Notes under the pieces: generated by a model | The model's input: the letters and a program-made list of their open reading frames with translations, nothing else | Databases searched by the model: none | Told to the model about the DNA's origin: nothing | Translations under genes and position numbers: made by a program | In this document: piece after piece, positions 1 through 8,852 of the stretch | Layout of the letters: every line of letters starts with the position of its first letter | How positions within the stretch are numbered: the stretch's first letter is position 1 | Source: Bacillota bacterium | Lineage (GTDB): Bacteria > Bacillota > SHA-98 > UBA4971 | Direction: 5' to 3' | Assembly (NCBI GenBank): GCA_012842395.1 | Contig: DUSX01000009.1 | Coordinates: 124,001 to 188,000, forward strand | DNA length: 64,000 nt

Positions 1-890
1 GGCTGAGGGGCAACCCCTCGATCCGGCCGAGGAAAAACCTCGGCCAGAACTTTCTCGTGGACCATTCTTGGCTGAACGTCATCATCAGCGCGGCCGATCT
101 CGGCCGCGCTGATGCTGTGCTCGAGATCGGGGCGGGCACGGGCGTTCTCACGCGCGCCCTTGCCGAGCGGGCGGCGCACGTCATAGCGGTGGAGCTCGAT
201 GACAGGCTCGTTGAGAGCCTCCGGACGGACTTTCGCGGCTGGCCGAACGTGGACATCGTTCATGCTGACGTTTTGGACGTTTGCTTGACAGAGTTAATGC
301 AATTTGATAGACTTGCTTACAGGAAATGCAAGGTCGTTGCGAACCTGCCGTATTACATCACGTCGCCCGTCATCTTGAAGATCCTCGATGAGGCGAGGTT
401 CCTCGAGCGGGTCGTGGTGTTGGTCCAAAAAGAGGTAGCAGAAAGGATGGTTGCCGCTCCGGGCTCGAAAAGGTACGGAGCGTTTTCTGTAGTTGTGCAG
501 TATCGCACGCTTCCTGAGATCGTTGCCATTGTGCCTCCGGATGCGTTCCGACCTGCACCGAAGGTGGACTCAGCGGTGGTGCGCCTTGTCATGCGGCGCG
601 AGCCGGCAGTGAAGGTGGTCAGCGAGGATGTGCTGTTTCGCGTGGTGAGGGCGGGGTTCGGCATGAGGCGCAAGACGCTCCTACGGGCGCTAGTCATGGC
701 GGGGCCTGGCGCCCTGGGCCTTCCGAGAGCGGACGAGAGCGTCATCCGGAAGGCCATGGAGATGGCAGCCGTTCAGCCGGAGAGACGGGCGGAGACCCTG
801 AGCCTCGATGAGTTCGGCAGGCTAGCTGACGCACTCCTTGCAGTTGCCATGAGGGTCAGGCAAGAGCCCAACGGGGTTTCATCCTCCTGA
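1..890 (+). CDS. rsmA: 16S rRNA dimethyladenosine transferase RsmA/KsgA, 5' end cut by window edge
   Basis: Methylates two adjacent adenosines in the 3'-terminal helix of 16S rRNA, using S-adenosylmethionine, late in small-subunit assembly. The reading frame is open from base 3 with no start visible, so the N-terminus lies outside the window. The first visible residues carry the family N-terminal motif GQNFLVD (about visible residues 14-20). The SAM-binding loop EIGAGTG is near residue 41 and the catalytic NLPYY motif near 114-118. The C-terminal helical part (FGMRRKTL onward) is complete. It lies seven bases ahead of a DUF458 gene and is followed by yabG and veg, the order known from Bacillus-type genomes. 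The identification is firm. Confidence 0.95.
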   Translation, partial: LRGNPSIRPRKNLGQNFLVDHSWLNVIISAADLGRADAVLEIGAGTGVLTRALAERAAHVIAVELDDRLVESLRTDFRGWPNVDIVHADVLDVCLTELMQFDRLAYRKCKVVANLPYYITSPVILKILDEARFLERVVVLVQKEVAERMVAAPGSKRYGAFSVVVQYRTLPEIVAIVPPDAFRPAPKVDSAVVRLVMRREPAVKVVSEDVLFRVVRAGFGMRRKTLLRALVMAGPGALGLPRADESVIRKAMEMAAVQPERRAETLSLDEFGRLADALLAVAMRVRQEPNGVSSS

Positions 891-897
891 GATCAAG

Positions 898-1377
898 GTG
901 AGGAAAGTGGTCTTTATAAGCCCGACAAAGGGCAAGCTCAGCTTCAACGAGACTTTCAAAGACATCATGGATTACATGCAGGAGGTCCCCGGCGTCCCAT
1001 ACAAGCTCATCATCGGGACCGACTCGCAGCTGCGTGAGGACGCCTGCTTCGTCACGGCCATAGTTGTCCACAGGGTGGGCAAGGGAGCCCGGTACTACTA
1101 CAGCAAGGAAAGGGAGAGAATGGGGCGCAGCCTGAGGCAGAGGATCTTCTACGAAACGGCGAAGAGCCTCGGAGTCGCGAGCAAACTCGCCGAAAGGCTT
1201 GCGAAGAACGGTTACGGCGATCTCGACGTGGAGATCCACCTGGATATCGGGCAGAACGGAGAGACCAAGGACCTCATCCGTGAGATCGTCGGCATGGTCA
1301 CCGGGACGGGGTTCGCGGCGAGGATCAAGCCCGACTCCTACGGTGCGTCAAAGGTGGCGGACAAGCACACGAAGTAG
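898..1377 (+). CDS. DUF458 / YkuK-like protein, RNase H-like fold
   Basis: A 159-residue protein resembling the DUF458 (YkuK) family, whose members adopt an RNase H-like fold; the cellular role is not established. Visible family features are the N-terminal SPTKGKLSF stretch, the central IIGTDSQ motif near residues 38-44 with an acidic residue in the expected active-site strand, and a C-terminal IKPDSYGASKVADKH segment. The start is a GTG seven bases after the rsmA stop. It has only a weak ribosome site, so translational coupling to rsmA is likely. The start fits the family because the conserved N-terminal strand begins within a few residues. No nuclease activity should be assumed. Confidence 0.8.
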   Translation: MRKVVFISPTKGKLSFNETFKDIMDYMQEVPGVPYKLIIGTDSQLREDACFVTAIVVHRVGKGARYYYSKERERMGRSLRQRIFYETAKSLGVASKLAERLAKNGYGDLDVEIHLDIGQNGETKDLIREIVGMVTGTGFAARIKPDSYGASKVADKHTK

Positions 1378-1403
1378 GCAACCGCAGGCTGAACCTCCAT
1401 TGG

Positions 1404-1431
1404 CACCTTTTCTCGTCCACCTCATAGTATG
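1404..1431 (+). promoter_or_regulatory. sigma-K-like promoter of yabG
   Basis: The -35-like AC at 1405-1406 (context CACC) is separated by exactly 16 bases from CATAGTAT at 1423-1430. The published sigma-K pattern is AC, 16 bases, CATA-NNN-TA. It sits about 40 bases ahead of the yabG start. In Bacillus subtilis yabG is a mother-cell sigma-K gene, so motif and context agree. The last base of the -10 (G for A) is the only deviation. Confidence 0.6.
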
Positions 1432-1469
1432 TTGGTAGCGACCGAGACGGTGCTGATGGAGGGGAGAGC

Positions 1470-2375
1470 GTGGAGCTTATCAAGGTAGGAGACGCGGTCT
1501 CTCGGAAATCGCACGGGTCTGACGTCATATTCGCGGTCATCAGGATCCTGACAGGCCCTGCACGTCGCGCCATAGCGGTCCTCAAGGGGCTGAACGCACG
1601 CCTTGTGGCGGACGCGCCGCTTGCGGACCTCGTGCGCGTGCATGAGAGGGACATAGAGTCCGCCCGGGAGCAGGTGCACAGGATTTCCAGGGAGTCCCTG
1701 GAGAAGGTGTTCCTGCGCCGGATGGCGGAGGAGATCAGCGCGACTGGCTTCAGAGGACGAGCAGCCGATGCACTTCCCCCAGGCGTTAACTACGGGAAGA
1801 TGCCCGGCCGTGTCCTTCACCTCGACGGGGACGGGGATTACCTAGGGAACTGCATGAGGTATTACCGTGAGCTCGGGGTGCCCGCCGTGGGGGAGCACGT
1901 TCCCGAGGAGGCCCAAGCGGACAGAGTTGTTCCCTTGATCCGGGCTTATTTGCCGGATATCCTCGTGCTCACCGGGCATGATGGGCTAATCGCGCGCAGG
2001 GGTGACAGGGCGAAGCTCGAGAACTACCGCACGTCGCGGTTCTTCGTGGAAGCAGTGAAACGCGCGCGCCAGGTGGAGCCGGACAAGGACGCACTGGTCA
2101 TAGTAGCCGGGGCGTGCCAGTCCCACTACGAAGCCATCTTGGAGGCTGGTGCCAACTTCGCGAGCTCGCCCGAGAGGGTGTTCATCCACTGCTACGACCC
2201 GATCCTCGTGGCCGAGAAAGTGGCGTTCACGCCCTTTGACAGCGTGGTATATGTGAGTCACGCCATCGAGAACACAGTGAGCGGTATCAAGGGCATCGGC
2301 GGGATAGAGACCAAAGGTAAGCTTCGGCTCAGCCTGCCGGATACTTCGTCGAGGGTCACGACTGAATCCGCGTGA
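1470..2375 (+). CDS. yabG: sporulation-specific protease YabG
   Basis: YabG is a mother-cell cysteine-type protease (family U57) that processes spore coat and SpoIVA-associated proteins during maturation. The 301-residue product has the family's usual length. It begins MELIKVGDAVSRKSHGSDV and contains the conserved central blocks LHLDGDGDYLGNC, LTGHDG and NYRTSRFFVEAVK. The C-terminal segment VSHAIENTVSGIKGIGGIETKGKLR is also typical. The GTG start is preceded by GGAGGGGAG at good spacing. A sigma-K-like promoter lies just upstream. Position between rsmA and veg matches the known synteny. YabG is of interest here because its classic substrates are the SPOCS-interacting coat-base proteins, and six SPOCS-type genes lie downstream. 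Confidence 0.93.
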   Translation: MELIKVGDAVSRKSHGSDVIFAVIRILTGPARRAIAVLKGLNARLVADAPLADLVRVHERDIESAREQVHRISRESLEKVFLRRMAEEISATGFRGRAADALPPGVNYGKMPGRVLHLDGDGDYLGNCMRYYRELGVPAVGEHVPEEAQADRVVPLIRAYLPDILVLTGHDGLIARRGDRAKLENYRTSRFFVEAVKRARQVEPDKDALVIVAGACQSHYEAILEAGANFASSPERVFIHCYDPILVAEKVAFTPFDSVVYVSHAIENTVSGIKGIGGIETKGKLRLSLPDTSSRVTTESA

Positions 2376-2494
2376 GATGATGGACCGAGCCAGCCGTAAG
2401 GCGAACGGTTGAGATTCGTGATGCCAGAGGGGAACCTCGCCGTGTTTCGGCGATTGGCGGCTATCGGAATCGCCCGGATGAGGTCAGAGTGCGA

Positions 2495-2523
2495 TTGACA
2501 GATATGGGCTGGTTGGTTATACT
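2495..2523 (+). promoter_or_regulatory. strong sigma-A promoter of veg
   Basis: A consensus TTGACA at 2495-2500 is followed after 17 bases by TATACT at 2518-2523, about 75 bases before the veg start. veg is known for an exceptionally strong vegetative promoter in Bacillus, and the hexamers seen here fit that. Confidence 0.85.
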
Positions 2524-2598
2524 AGTTAGCCTTTCTTGACGGATGCCCATTTGTGTGCTAAAATAAGAGAGGTATGGCCCGCCAAGGAAGGTGGTAAA

Positions 2599-2874
2599 AT
2601 GGCAGCCAGAAACGCTCTTGAGGATATCAAGAGAGACCTGGAATCATTCGTCGGCAAGACCATCACGCTGCGAGCAAACCAGGGTCGCAAACGGGTCCTC
2701 GAGACCGAGGGGGTTCTTGAGAACACGTACCCAAGAGTGTTCGTAGTGAAGTTGTCTGAGAAGCCGGGAGTAGTCAAGCGTGTCTCGTACACTTACGCCG
2801 ACGTGCTTACAGAAACGGTGAAGCTATCGGTGCGGTACAGGGACCGCGAGAGAAGAATCGGTTGCGCGGGCTAA
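2599..2874 (+). CDS. veg: Veg family protein
   Basis: A 91-residue protein of the Veg family (DUF1021), a small highly expressed vegetative protein linked in Bacillus subtilis to biofilm regulation; its biochemical role is unclear. The family signature is visible: N-terminal IKRDLESFVGKTITLRAN and R-K-R, then ENTYPRVFVVKL, and C-terminal RVSYTYADVLTETVKL. The ATG at 2599 is chosen because it follows GGAAGGTGG at good spacing and gives the family's usual length; the frame is open upstream but lacks family similarity there. It is flanked by a consensus sigma-A promoter and a strong intrinsic terminator, so it is probably a single-gene transcription unit. Confidence 0.93.
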   Translation: MAARNALEDIKRDLESFVGKTITLRANQGRKRVLETEGVLENTYPRVFVVKLSEKPGVVKRVSYTYADVLTETVKLSVRYRDRERRIGCAG

Positions 2875-2900
2875 CGAGCAAGGTTTCCGATCCGAAGCAG

Positions 2901-2940
2901 GGCAGGGTGCCGATGGGGACGGCACCCTGCCTCTGTTTTT
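2901..2940 (+). terminator. intrinsic terminator after veg
   Basis: An 11-bp perfect stem (GGCAGGGTGCC at 2901-2911 with its complement at 2921-2931) encloses a 9-base loop. It is followed by CTGTTTTT ending at 2940. It lies 26 bases after the veg stop codon. Confidence 0.9.
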
Positions 2941-3149
2941 CCCGTTCGTGTCCTTTCGGCTCTCTCGCACGAGGCGGCGGGCGTCGTAGGGAACGCGCGG
3001 GGTGCTGCAGTGCGCTTCGATGCGCCCGTGTGCGCCCCGGTGCGAGCGCGACACCGGCAACATGCAAGCTCAAAGGCATATTGGTCGCAATTCCCAGTTG
3101 AACAAGGGTGCCTGGACCCTTACCATAAAACGTAAGGGGAGGTGTTCAC

Positions 3150-3974
3150 GTGAGACGAAAATCGTTTCTAGCAGTAGTGGTACTACTTGCGAGCATCGCG
3201 GTCCTTGCCTCATCGGCACAGACACTCGCGGCGACGTACTACACAACCACGAAAGGCTCCACGTATTACGGGACGACCTACTACTCCGGCAGCAGCAACT
3301 CCTATTACTTCAGTGGCTCGAATAACTCCGGCTACTATTACAGCGGCAACGCCGGCACCGGCAGCAGCGGGAACTACGGGAGCTACGGTGGCACATATTA
3401 CAGCGGCGGCTCTTACTCAGGTTCCGGAGGTACATACTACTATAGTTCCGGGTCCAACTCGGGAAACACCTGGTACTACTATAGCAGCGGCTCGTACACA
3501 CCATCGAGGCCGGTGCCTCAGCCTTCGCCTCAACCGACCCCCCAGCCCACGCCCCAACCGGCGCCGCAGCCTAGCCCGACTCCGGGTCTCAGCGCTGACG
3601 AGCAGCGCATGATCGACCTCGTCAACCAGGAGAGGGCGAAAGCGGGCCTTGCACCGCTTGCCGTCGACATGACGCTCGTCGATCTCGCCCGCAAGAAGAG
3701 CCAGGATATGGTCGCCAACAACTACTTCAGCCACACGTCGCCCACATACGGGGATCCTTTCACAATGATGACCAACGCGGGCGTGAGCTACCGCACAGCC
3801 GGCGAGAACATCGCAGGCGCGCCCACGGTCGACCAGGCCCACGCCGCCCTCATGAACAGCGCGGGACACAGGCAAAACATCCTCAATCCCAACTACAACA
3901 AGATAGGCGTGGGAGTGGCAACCGGCGGTCCGTACGGAAAGATGTTCACCCAGCTCTTCATAGGCACCTGGTGA
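3150..3974 (+). CDS. secreted CAP/SCP-domain protein with Tyr/Ser/Gly-rich repeat region
   Basis: A 274-residue exported protein. Residues 1-28 form a signal peptide (MRRKSF, hydrophobic core, then SSAQTLA). Residues about 29-115 are low-complexity, dominated by Tyr, Ser, Gly, Thr and Asn in YYS-GS type repeats. Residues about 116-145 are a Pro-Gln linker. The C-terminal 125 residues are a CAP domain of the bacterial YkwD type, with EQRMIDLVNQERAKAGL, NNYFSHTSP, AGENIAG and SAGHRQNILNPNYNKIGVGVA. Spore-associated YkwD-like CAP proteins are common in Bacillota, but no function is proven. The GTG start follows GGGGAGGTG. A Tyr-rich region could act in cross-linked surface layers; that is inference. 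Confidence 0.87.
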   Translation: MRRKSFLAVVVLLASIAVLASSAQTLAATYYTTTKGSTYYGTTYYSGSSNSYYFSGSNNSGYYYSGNAGTGSSGNYGSYGGTYYSGGSYSGSGGTYYYSSGSNSGNTWYYYSSGSYTPSRPVPQPSPQPTPQPTPQPAPQPSPTPGLSADEQRMIDLVNQERAKAGLAPLAVDMTLVDLARKKSQDMVANNYFSHTSPTYGDPFTMMTNAGVSYRTAGENIAGAPTVDQAHAALMNSAGHRQNILNPNYNKIGVGVATGGPYGKMFTQLFIGTW

Positions 3975-4061
3975 GCTCGAGCGTTGACGCCCGTCCGTAA
4001 GAGGGGTCGCACGCCGAATTCATGCTCAGTCCAGAAGTGCCGCACCGGGGCTCCCTCCGCT

Positions 4062-4090
4062 TCCCTCTCCGTCCTCAGGACGGGGAGGGA
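4062..4090. terminator. GC-rich inverted repeat between convergent genes
   Basis: TCCCTCTCCGTCCT (4062-4075) and its near-complement AGGACGGGGAGGGA (4077-4090) form a 13-of-14 bp palindrome between the CAP gene and convergent cwlD, overlapping the cwlD stop codon. There is no T-run on either side, so a bidirectional terminator role is only a guess. Confidence 0.3.
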
Positions 4091-4848
4091 GACGATGAGG
4101 GAGCCTTTCGTTCGGGCGTGACCCCCGCGCCCTCAAAGAACAGGACAAGCCCTCCAAAGATGGCCTCGGCGAGCTGGCCGCGGTACGACGGGGCGAGAAG
4201 CAGCTCCTTTTCCTCCGGGTTGGACAGGAAACCCACCTCGACGATGACGGCGGGAAGCTTTGCCTCGTTGAGCACGTAGTAGTCGCCCTCCAGGACCGAG
4301 GAGCCCTCGTGGGGCGCGATGTCCTTGATGGCGGTGTGGATGCAAGTGGCGAGGCGCTTGCTCTCTGAGTTGTTGCGGCTGTAAAAGACGATGGCCCCGC
4401 GTGTGGACGTGGACCGCACCTTGTTCACGTGGACGCTGACGAACGCGTCAGCTCCCGTCCGGTGGGCGATGTGGATGCGAGCGGCGAGGTCGCGCCTGTG
4501 GCGCGTTGTTTCGTGCTCGATTATCGGGCTCATCTCCCAGTCCCCGTGGCGGGTCAGGATCGGCACGGCCCTTGCCCGCGCGAGCAAATAACAGACGTCC
4601 CGCGCTATCTCCAGCACTATCTCTTTCTCCATGGCACCTTCGCCATCGTGGGAGCCTGGGTCGATGCCTCCGTGTCCGGGGTCGACCACGATCACCTTGC
4701 CGACTACCGCGGCTCCGGGAGGCGCAACAACCGGCACGGCCCGTCCTGCGAGCGCCGCCAGCGCCGTGAGGAGGAGGATACCAGCCGCAGCGCTGGCAAC
4801 GACCTTCCTCACGATCACCACTAGCACGATCCTCCTGGCCCTTCCCAT
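4075..4848 (-). CDS. cwlD: N-acetylmuramoyl-L-alanine amidase, CwlD-like
   Basis: A zinc amidase (Amidase_3) that cleaves the peptide side chain from muramic acid; the spore member CwlD acts in making muramic-delta-lactam in cortex peptidoglycan. The 257-residue protein begins MGRARRIVLVVIV with an N-terminal membrane segment (about 7-37). The catalytic domain follows: IVVDPGHGG with zinc-ligand His59, EKEIVLEIA with the ligand Glu, VSVHVN with the second His, and catalytic VEVGFLSNPEE. The ATG at 4848 is chosen because it follows GGAGGGGG; the frame is open further upstream but would run into the divergent glycosyltransferase gene. CwlD is the best match given the spore context; a general CwlC/LytC-type amidase is the alternative. 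Confidence 0.85.
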   Translation of the reverse strand: MGRARRIVLVVIVRKVVASAAAGILLLTALAALAGRAVPVVAPPGAAVVGKVIVVDPGHGGIDPGSHDGEGAMEKEIVLEIARDVCYLLARARAVPILTRHGDWEMSPIIEHETTRHRRDLAARIHIAHRTGADAFVSVHVNKVRSTSTRGAIVFYSRNNSESKRLATCIHTAIKDIAPHEGSSVLEGDYYVLNEAKLPAVIVEVGFLSNPEEKELLLAPSYRGQLAEAIFGGLVLFFEGAGVTPERKAPSSSPSPS

Positions 4849-4963
4849 ACGGGAGCCCCCTCCGCCTGCGACTGCCTCCTCTGTCATCAAGTTATATGCC
4901 TTCGGAACTCCTCGCAGACGATGGACATAGTATATCGCAGAGTCTTGACCATGCCCGAGAGCT

Positions 4964-7396
4964 GTGGTGATGTCTCTCGTGGACCTGATAGATATCGGCC
5001 CGATATTCGAGGCCGTAGGATACGCTGAGGTTAATAGGAATATCGTGCTGCACCTCCATAAGCTTGGCGTCGACATCCGCGTGAAGCCAAAGCCGCTAGG
5101 GCCCGTCCATGTTGACCTGGATCCGGCCACGCGCGCCATTCTGGAAAAGATGGTTCGGAACGTCCGCATCACCCGAGCGCCTGCTCTCTTCGTTTTCCTC
5201 GGGGGGTTCTTCGAACGCGAACCGGGATGCTATTCCATCGGTCTCACTATGCTGGAGACCGACCGGATACCGCAGGACTGGGTCGCACGGTGCAACCTCA
5301 TGGATGAGGTCTGGGTTCCGTCCACGTTCAACCGCGAGACCTTCATCTCAAGCGGTGTTGAAGAGGCCAAGGTGCGGGTAATGCCGCTTGGCGTTGACAA
5401 GAACAGGTTCCACCCGGGGGTCTCGCCCATGCCCATCCCTGGGCGGAGAGGATTCGCGTTCCTCTCGGTGTTCGAGTGGATCCCGCGAAAAGGCTACGAC
5501 ATACTGCTCCGCGCGTACCTTGAGGAGTTCCGCCCGGATGAGGACGTCTGTCTCATCCTGCGGGTTCACGACAACTCCGCGTATGACCCTGCTGGTTCCC
5601 GCATAAAGTCAGAGATCTTCGCGTTCCAGCGCGCTGCGGGGAAGGAGGCGGGCCCGCCGATACTCGTCATCCCCTCGGTTATGAGCGCCTCGGACATCCC
5701 GCGGCTCTATGCAGCCGCTGACTGCTTTGTGCTGCCGACCCGGGGCGAGGGTTGGAACATGACCGCCATCGAGGCGATGGCGTGCGGCCTTCCAACGATA
5801 TGTACCGGCTGGTCGTCGCACCTTGATTTCATGACGCGGGAAACCAGCCTGCTCGTGGACGTCGAATGCCTGGAGCCGGTGCCCGCGTTCGGGATACCGA
5901 ACGACAAGGTATACGCGGGCTCTCGCTGGGCCAGACCGAGCGTGGCCCACCTTCGGGCGCTCATGCGCTGGGTCTACGAGAACCGAAGCAAAGCCAAGGA
6001 GATCGGCATGCGGGGGTGCAGGGACGTTCTCCAGAGGTTTACGTGGGAGAAGGCGGCGACGCGTATGTTCGCGAGGCTTCAAGAGATCCAGGGAAACGAG
6101 CCGGGCGGGCCGCGCCCCCAGGGTCCGGCGTTGCGTCCGGTATTGCCCGGTGGCCCGATACCGGCTTCGATGCCGGGGCCGGCGGCCTCTAGGCGCCGCG
6201 CAGGCGCCGGCGGCGGGATGAGCTTCCCGCGCGGCGTCTCGGTTGAGCTGGGCTCCGGGGAGGGGCGGCCAGGCACAGTCCTTATGGTGGCTCCGTCCTT
6301 GGGAAAGCCCTGCGGCATCTCGGATTACACGATGTCGCTCGTGGAGCACCTGCGCCGTTGCGGTGTGAGCGCGACCGTCGCAGGCCCCGGCTGGAGGGAG
6401 GCCGTCTTGGCATCCATCACGAAGTCGGCCGCTGCCGGCGGTTCTCTCGGCCATTCCCCGCAGACGCACGGCGGAGACCTGGGAGGCCGCATAGACATCG
6501 TTCACTTTCAATACGAGTTCGTTCTGTACGATTTCAACGAGCTCACGTCCACCGTGGCGGCGCTTCGTGCCGCGGGCGTGCCGGTGGTGGCAACCGCACA
6601 CGACTTCGTTCCGGGCCTTTGGCGCTACAACGAGGTGGTCGCGAGGCTGTTCTCCCGCATCATCGTGCACTCGCAAAAGGCGCATGACGCATACTGCGGG
6701 GCCGGTGCAGACCCGGCACGGGTCGTAGTCATCCCCATGGGCTGCACGAGGTACGAGCTGGATGGGGAGGCTCCGGACATCGGTAGTAGGCCCGCCGTGG
6801 GCTTTTTCGGGTTTTGCCTGCCTCACAAGGGGATGATTGAGCTCGCCATGGCGGCGCAGGAGGTCCGTCGCAGTTATCCAGGCTTAAGATGCTTCATGCT
6901 GTCGTCCGTGGCGCCCTACCCCAGCTCACGCGCGTTCGCCACCACGCTTGTGGAAACCATGGATCGCCTTGGGCTTGCTGAAAGCGTGACGCTCATCGGC
7001 GACTACCTTCCGGAACGCGAGGTCGTGAGATTCTTGCATGCGATGGACGTGAACGTGCTTCCCTACCGCGACCACGGGCTCATCGGAACGTCAGCTGCCG
7101 CCCGGACGGTGATGGCCGCGAGGAAGCCGATGATCGTTACTGACGTGCCGTTCTTCTCAGACCTGGGGCCGGAGGTGTATAAAATCCCATCGGCGGATCC
7201 CGGCGAGATCGCGAAAGCGCTCAGAAGAGTCCTCAGCGACCCCGAGCTCCGTGCCGAACTCGTGCAGCGGATGGACGAGTACCTGGAACGCAACGACTGG
7301 TCCGTCGCTGCGATGAGGCACGCGGCCATGTACAAGCAGGTCCTCCAGGAGGCCACGCCTCGCGGCATGGCGGAGGTGTCGTCGCGTGTACCATAA
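4964..7396 (+). CDS. two-domain GT4 glycosyltransferase (GT4-GT4 fusion)
   Basis: An 810-residue protein with two complete GT4-type (GT-B fold) glycosyltransferase halves, probably transferring sugars from nucleotide donors. Half one (about 1-375) has VMPLGVDKNRFHPG, FEWIPRKGYDILLRAY and the donor-binding PTRGEGWNMTAIEAMACGLP with its E-x7-E motif. A Pro/Gly/Arg-rich linker (about 380-425) joins half two (about 430-800), which has MVAPSLGKPCGISDYT, VVIPMGC and VNVLPYRDHGLIGTSAAARTVMAARKP. Half two is clearly related to the next gene. Possible starts are GTG 4964, GTG 4967 and ATG 4970, all with poor ribosome sites. It opens a run of four overlapping glycosyltransferase genes diverging from cwlD. 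Substrates cannot be read from the sequence. Confidence 0.85.
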   Translation: MVMSLVDLIDIGPIFEAVGYAEVNRNIVLHLHKLGVDIRVKPKPLGPVHVDLDPATRAILEKMVRNVRITRAPALFVFLGGFFEREPGCYSIGLTMLETDRIPQDWVARCNLMDEVWVPSTFNRETFISSGVEEAKVRVMPLGVDKNRFHPGVSPMPIPGRRGFAFLSVFEWIPRKGYDILLRAYLEEFRPDEDVCLILRVHDNSAYDPAGSRIKSEIFAFQRAAGKEAGPPILVIPSVMSASDIPRLYAAADCFVLPTRGEGWNMTAIEAMACGLPTICTGWSSHLDFMTRETSLLVDVECLEPVPAFGIPNDKVYAGSRWARPSVAHLRALMRWVYENRSKAKEIGMRGCRDVLQRFTWEKAATRMFARLQEIQGNEPGGPRPQGPALRPVLPGGPIPASMPGPAASRRRAGAGGGMSFPRGVSVELGSGEGRPGTVLMVAPSLGKPCGISDYTMSLVEHLRRCGVSATVAGPGWREAVLASITKSAAAGGSLGHSPQTHGGDLGGRIDIVHFQYEFVLYDFNELTSTVAALRAAGVPVVATAHDFVPGLWRYNEVVARLFSRIIVHSQKAHDAYCGAGADPARVVVIPMGCTRYELDGEAPDIGSRPAVGFFGFCLPHKGMIELAMAAQEVRRSYPGLRCFMLSSVAPYPSSRAFATTLVETMDRLGLAESVTLIGDYLPEREVVRFLHAMDVNVLPYRDHGLIGTSAAARTVMAARKPMIVTDVPFFSDLGPEVYKIPSADPGEIAKALRRVLSDPELRAELVQRMDEYLERNDWSVAAMRHAAMYKQVLQEATPRGMAEVSSRVP

Positions 7397-8852
7397 GGCT
7401 TGCTGGTCAACGTGGACTCCCGGTGTACAGATCGGCTTCGCGGCCACAAAGGGCTCCCGTGGGCCGAACGGCCCGAAGACGTGCCACACGGCCGTAGTAC
7501 GGGATCAAACGTTCATCTCCTCGTACGACACGTCGTCGGGTACCGTGCGCGGCGGCGCCGGGGGCCGTGGCGCCGCGCCGGGGGGCTGGGCGAGGCGAGG
7601 AGCCGACTCAAATCCCGATAAGCCCCCGGGCGAAAGCCGCCCCGGGGTAGTCGTGGTGGTTCCTTCATGGGGGCAGCGGTGCGGTGTCGCGGAGTATACC
7701 AGGTTCCTCGTGGACGAGTTGCGTGGCCAGGGCTTCGCCGCTGAGGTGGCAAGGGGACAGGAGGATGAAGTCTATAATCTCGTGCGCCGCGGAGGCTTTC
7801 GCGTGGTACACGTGCAGTTCGAGTACCAGTTGTTCAAGCCCACGGGCCTCCGACACTTGATCCGCCAGCTCAAGGCGCGAGGGCTCCGTGTCATCGCCAC
7901 GGTCCATGATTTCCTGCCCGGCCAGGTCGCCGCGAACCGACTGATAAAGGACGAGTTCGACGCGGTGATAGTCCACAGCGCCCGCTTGCGCGAAGAGCTC
8001 GCGAGAATCGGCGTGCCCCTAGAGAGGATCCACGTCATTCCCATGGGATGCCCGCGTGTGGTGCTGGGCGATGAGGGCGCAACGCGCGCGGCACTCGGGG
8101 TCGGGCCAGGCCCCGCCATCGGGTACTTTGGGTTTGCGTTGCCGCAAAAGGGCATTATCGAGTTGGCCGTGGCTGCAAAGGCCCTCAGAGAGACCGTTTA
8201 CCCCCACCTGAAGGTGTTCGCGTTCGCAGCTCCCGCCTTTTTCGGGACCGGGTACGCGGCAGAGCTCGCCGCATGTCTCGCGGGGGTGGGGCTCGCCGAC
8301 GGACTTGTGCTGCGGACGGAGTATCTGCCGGTGCAGGATGTGGCAAACGCCCTGCACGCCATGGACATAAACGTGCTGCCCTATAAAGAGATGGCATACG
8401 TGGGCACGTCATCGGCGGTGCGCGTGCTCATGTCGGCGGGGAAGCCCATCATCACGACGGATATCCCCTACTTCGACGATCTTGATGGGGAGGTGTACAA
8501 GATCCCGTCCGCTGACCCGGCGCACATAGCAGAGGCGGTACTTTACCTCATGGCGAACCCGGCGAAGCGCGAGGACATGGTCTACCGCATTCGCAGGTAC
8601 GTGGAGGCCAACAACTGGACCCGGATCGCCGGGCGCCACGCGAGGCTCTATGCGCATCTGGCAGCCACGGCCTCGGGGACGCAGCCGTGGGACCCCGGGC
8701 TGCACGCGCACGACAAGGCGGGGTATCCCCAGGCAGCAGGGTGGGTGGAGGCCGCCGACGCTGCCTGGACCGGAGACGGCCAGCCCCGCGTGGCGGCGGT
8801 GCCCGACGAGGTGTGGGAGCGAGTGGTGAGGCGATTCGGCAAGAGAGGGTGA
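7386..8852 (+). CDS. GT4 family glycosyltransferase, paralogue of the second half of the preceding protein
   Basis: A 488-residue GT4 glycosyltransferase. The first 80 residues are low-complexity and probably disordered. The enzyme proper starts near VVVVPSWGQRCGVAEYTRFLVDELR and continues with HVQFEYQLFKPTG, VIPMGC, YFGFALPQKGIIELAVA, INVLPYKEMAYVGTSSAVRVLMSAGKPIITTD and VYKIPSADP. These blocks align one by one with the C-terminal half of the upstream protein, indicating gene duplication. The GTG start at 7386 lies inside the end of the upstream gene (11-base overlap), so translation is probably coupled. A start further in, near the conserved domain, cannot be excluded because no good ribosome site marks 7386. 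Confidence 0.82.
   Translation: MYHKACWSTWTPGVQIGFAATKGSRGPNGPKTCHTAVVRDQTFISSYDTSSGTVRGGAGGRGAAPGGWARRGADSNPDKPPGESRPGVVVVVPSWGQRCGVAEYTRFLVDELRGQGFAAEVARGQEDEVYNLVRRGGFRVVHVQFEYQLFKPTGLRHLIRQLKARGLRVIATVHDFLPGQVAANRLIKDEFDAVIVHSARLREELARIGVPLERIHVIPMGCPRVVLGDEGATRAALGVGPGPAIGYFGFALPQKGIIELAVAAKALRETVYPHLKVFAFAAPAFFGTGYAAELAACLAGVGLADGLVLRTEYLPVQDVANALHAMDINVLPYKEMAYVGTSSAVRVLMSAGKPIITTDIPYFDDLDGEVYKIPSADPAHIAEAVLYLMANPAKREDMVYRIRRYVEANNWTRIAGRHARLYAHLAATASGTQPWDPGLHAHDKAGYPQAAGWVEAADAAWTGDGQPRVAAVPDEVWERVVRRFGKRG

Noticed and set aside
5609-6826. Long minus-strand open frame opposite the GT4-GT4 gene
   Set aside because: Arg/His/Pro-rich shadow frame typical of GC-rich coding DNA; the plus strand carries clear GT4 motifs.
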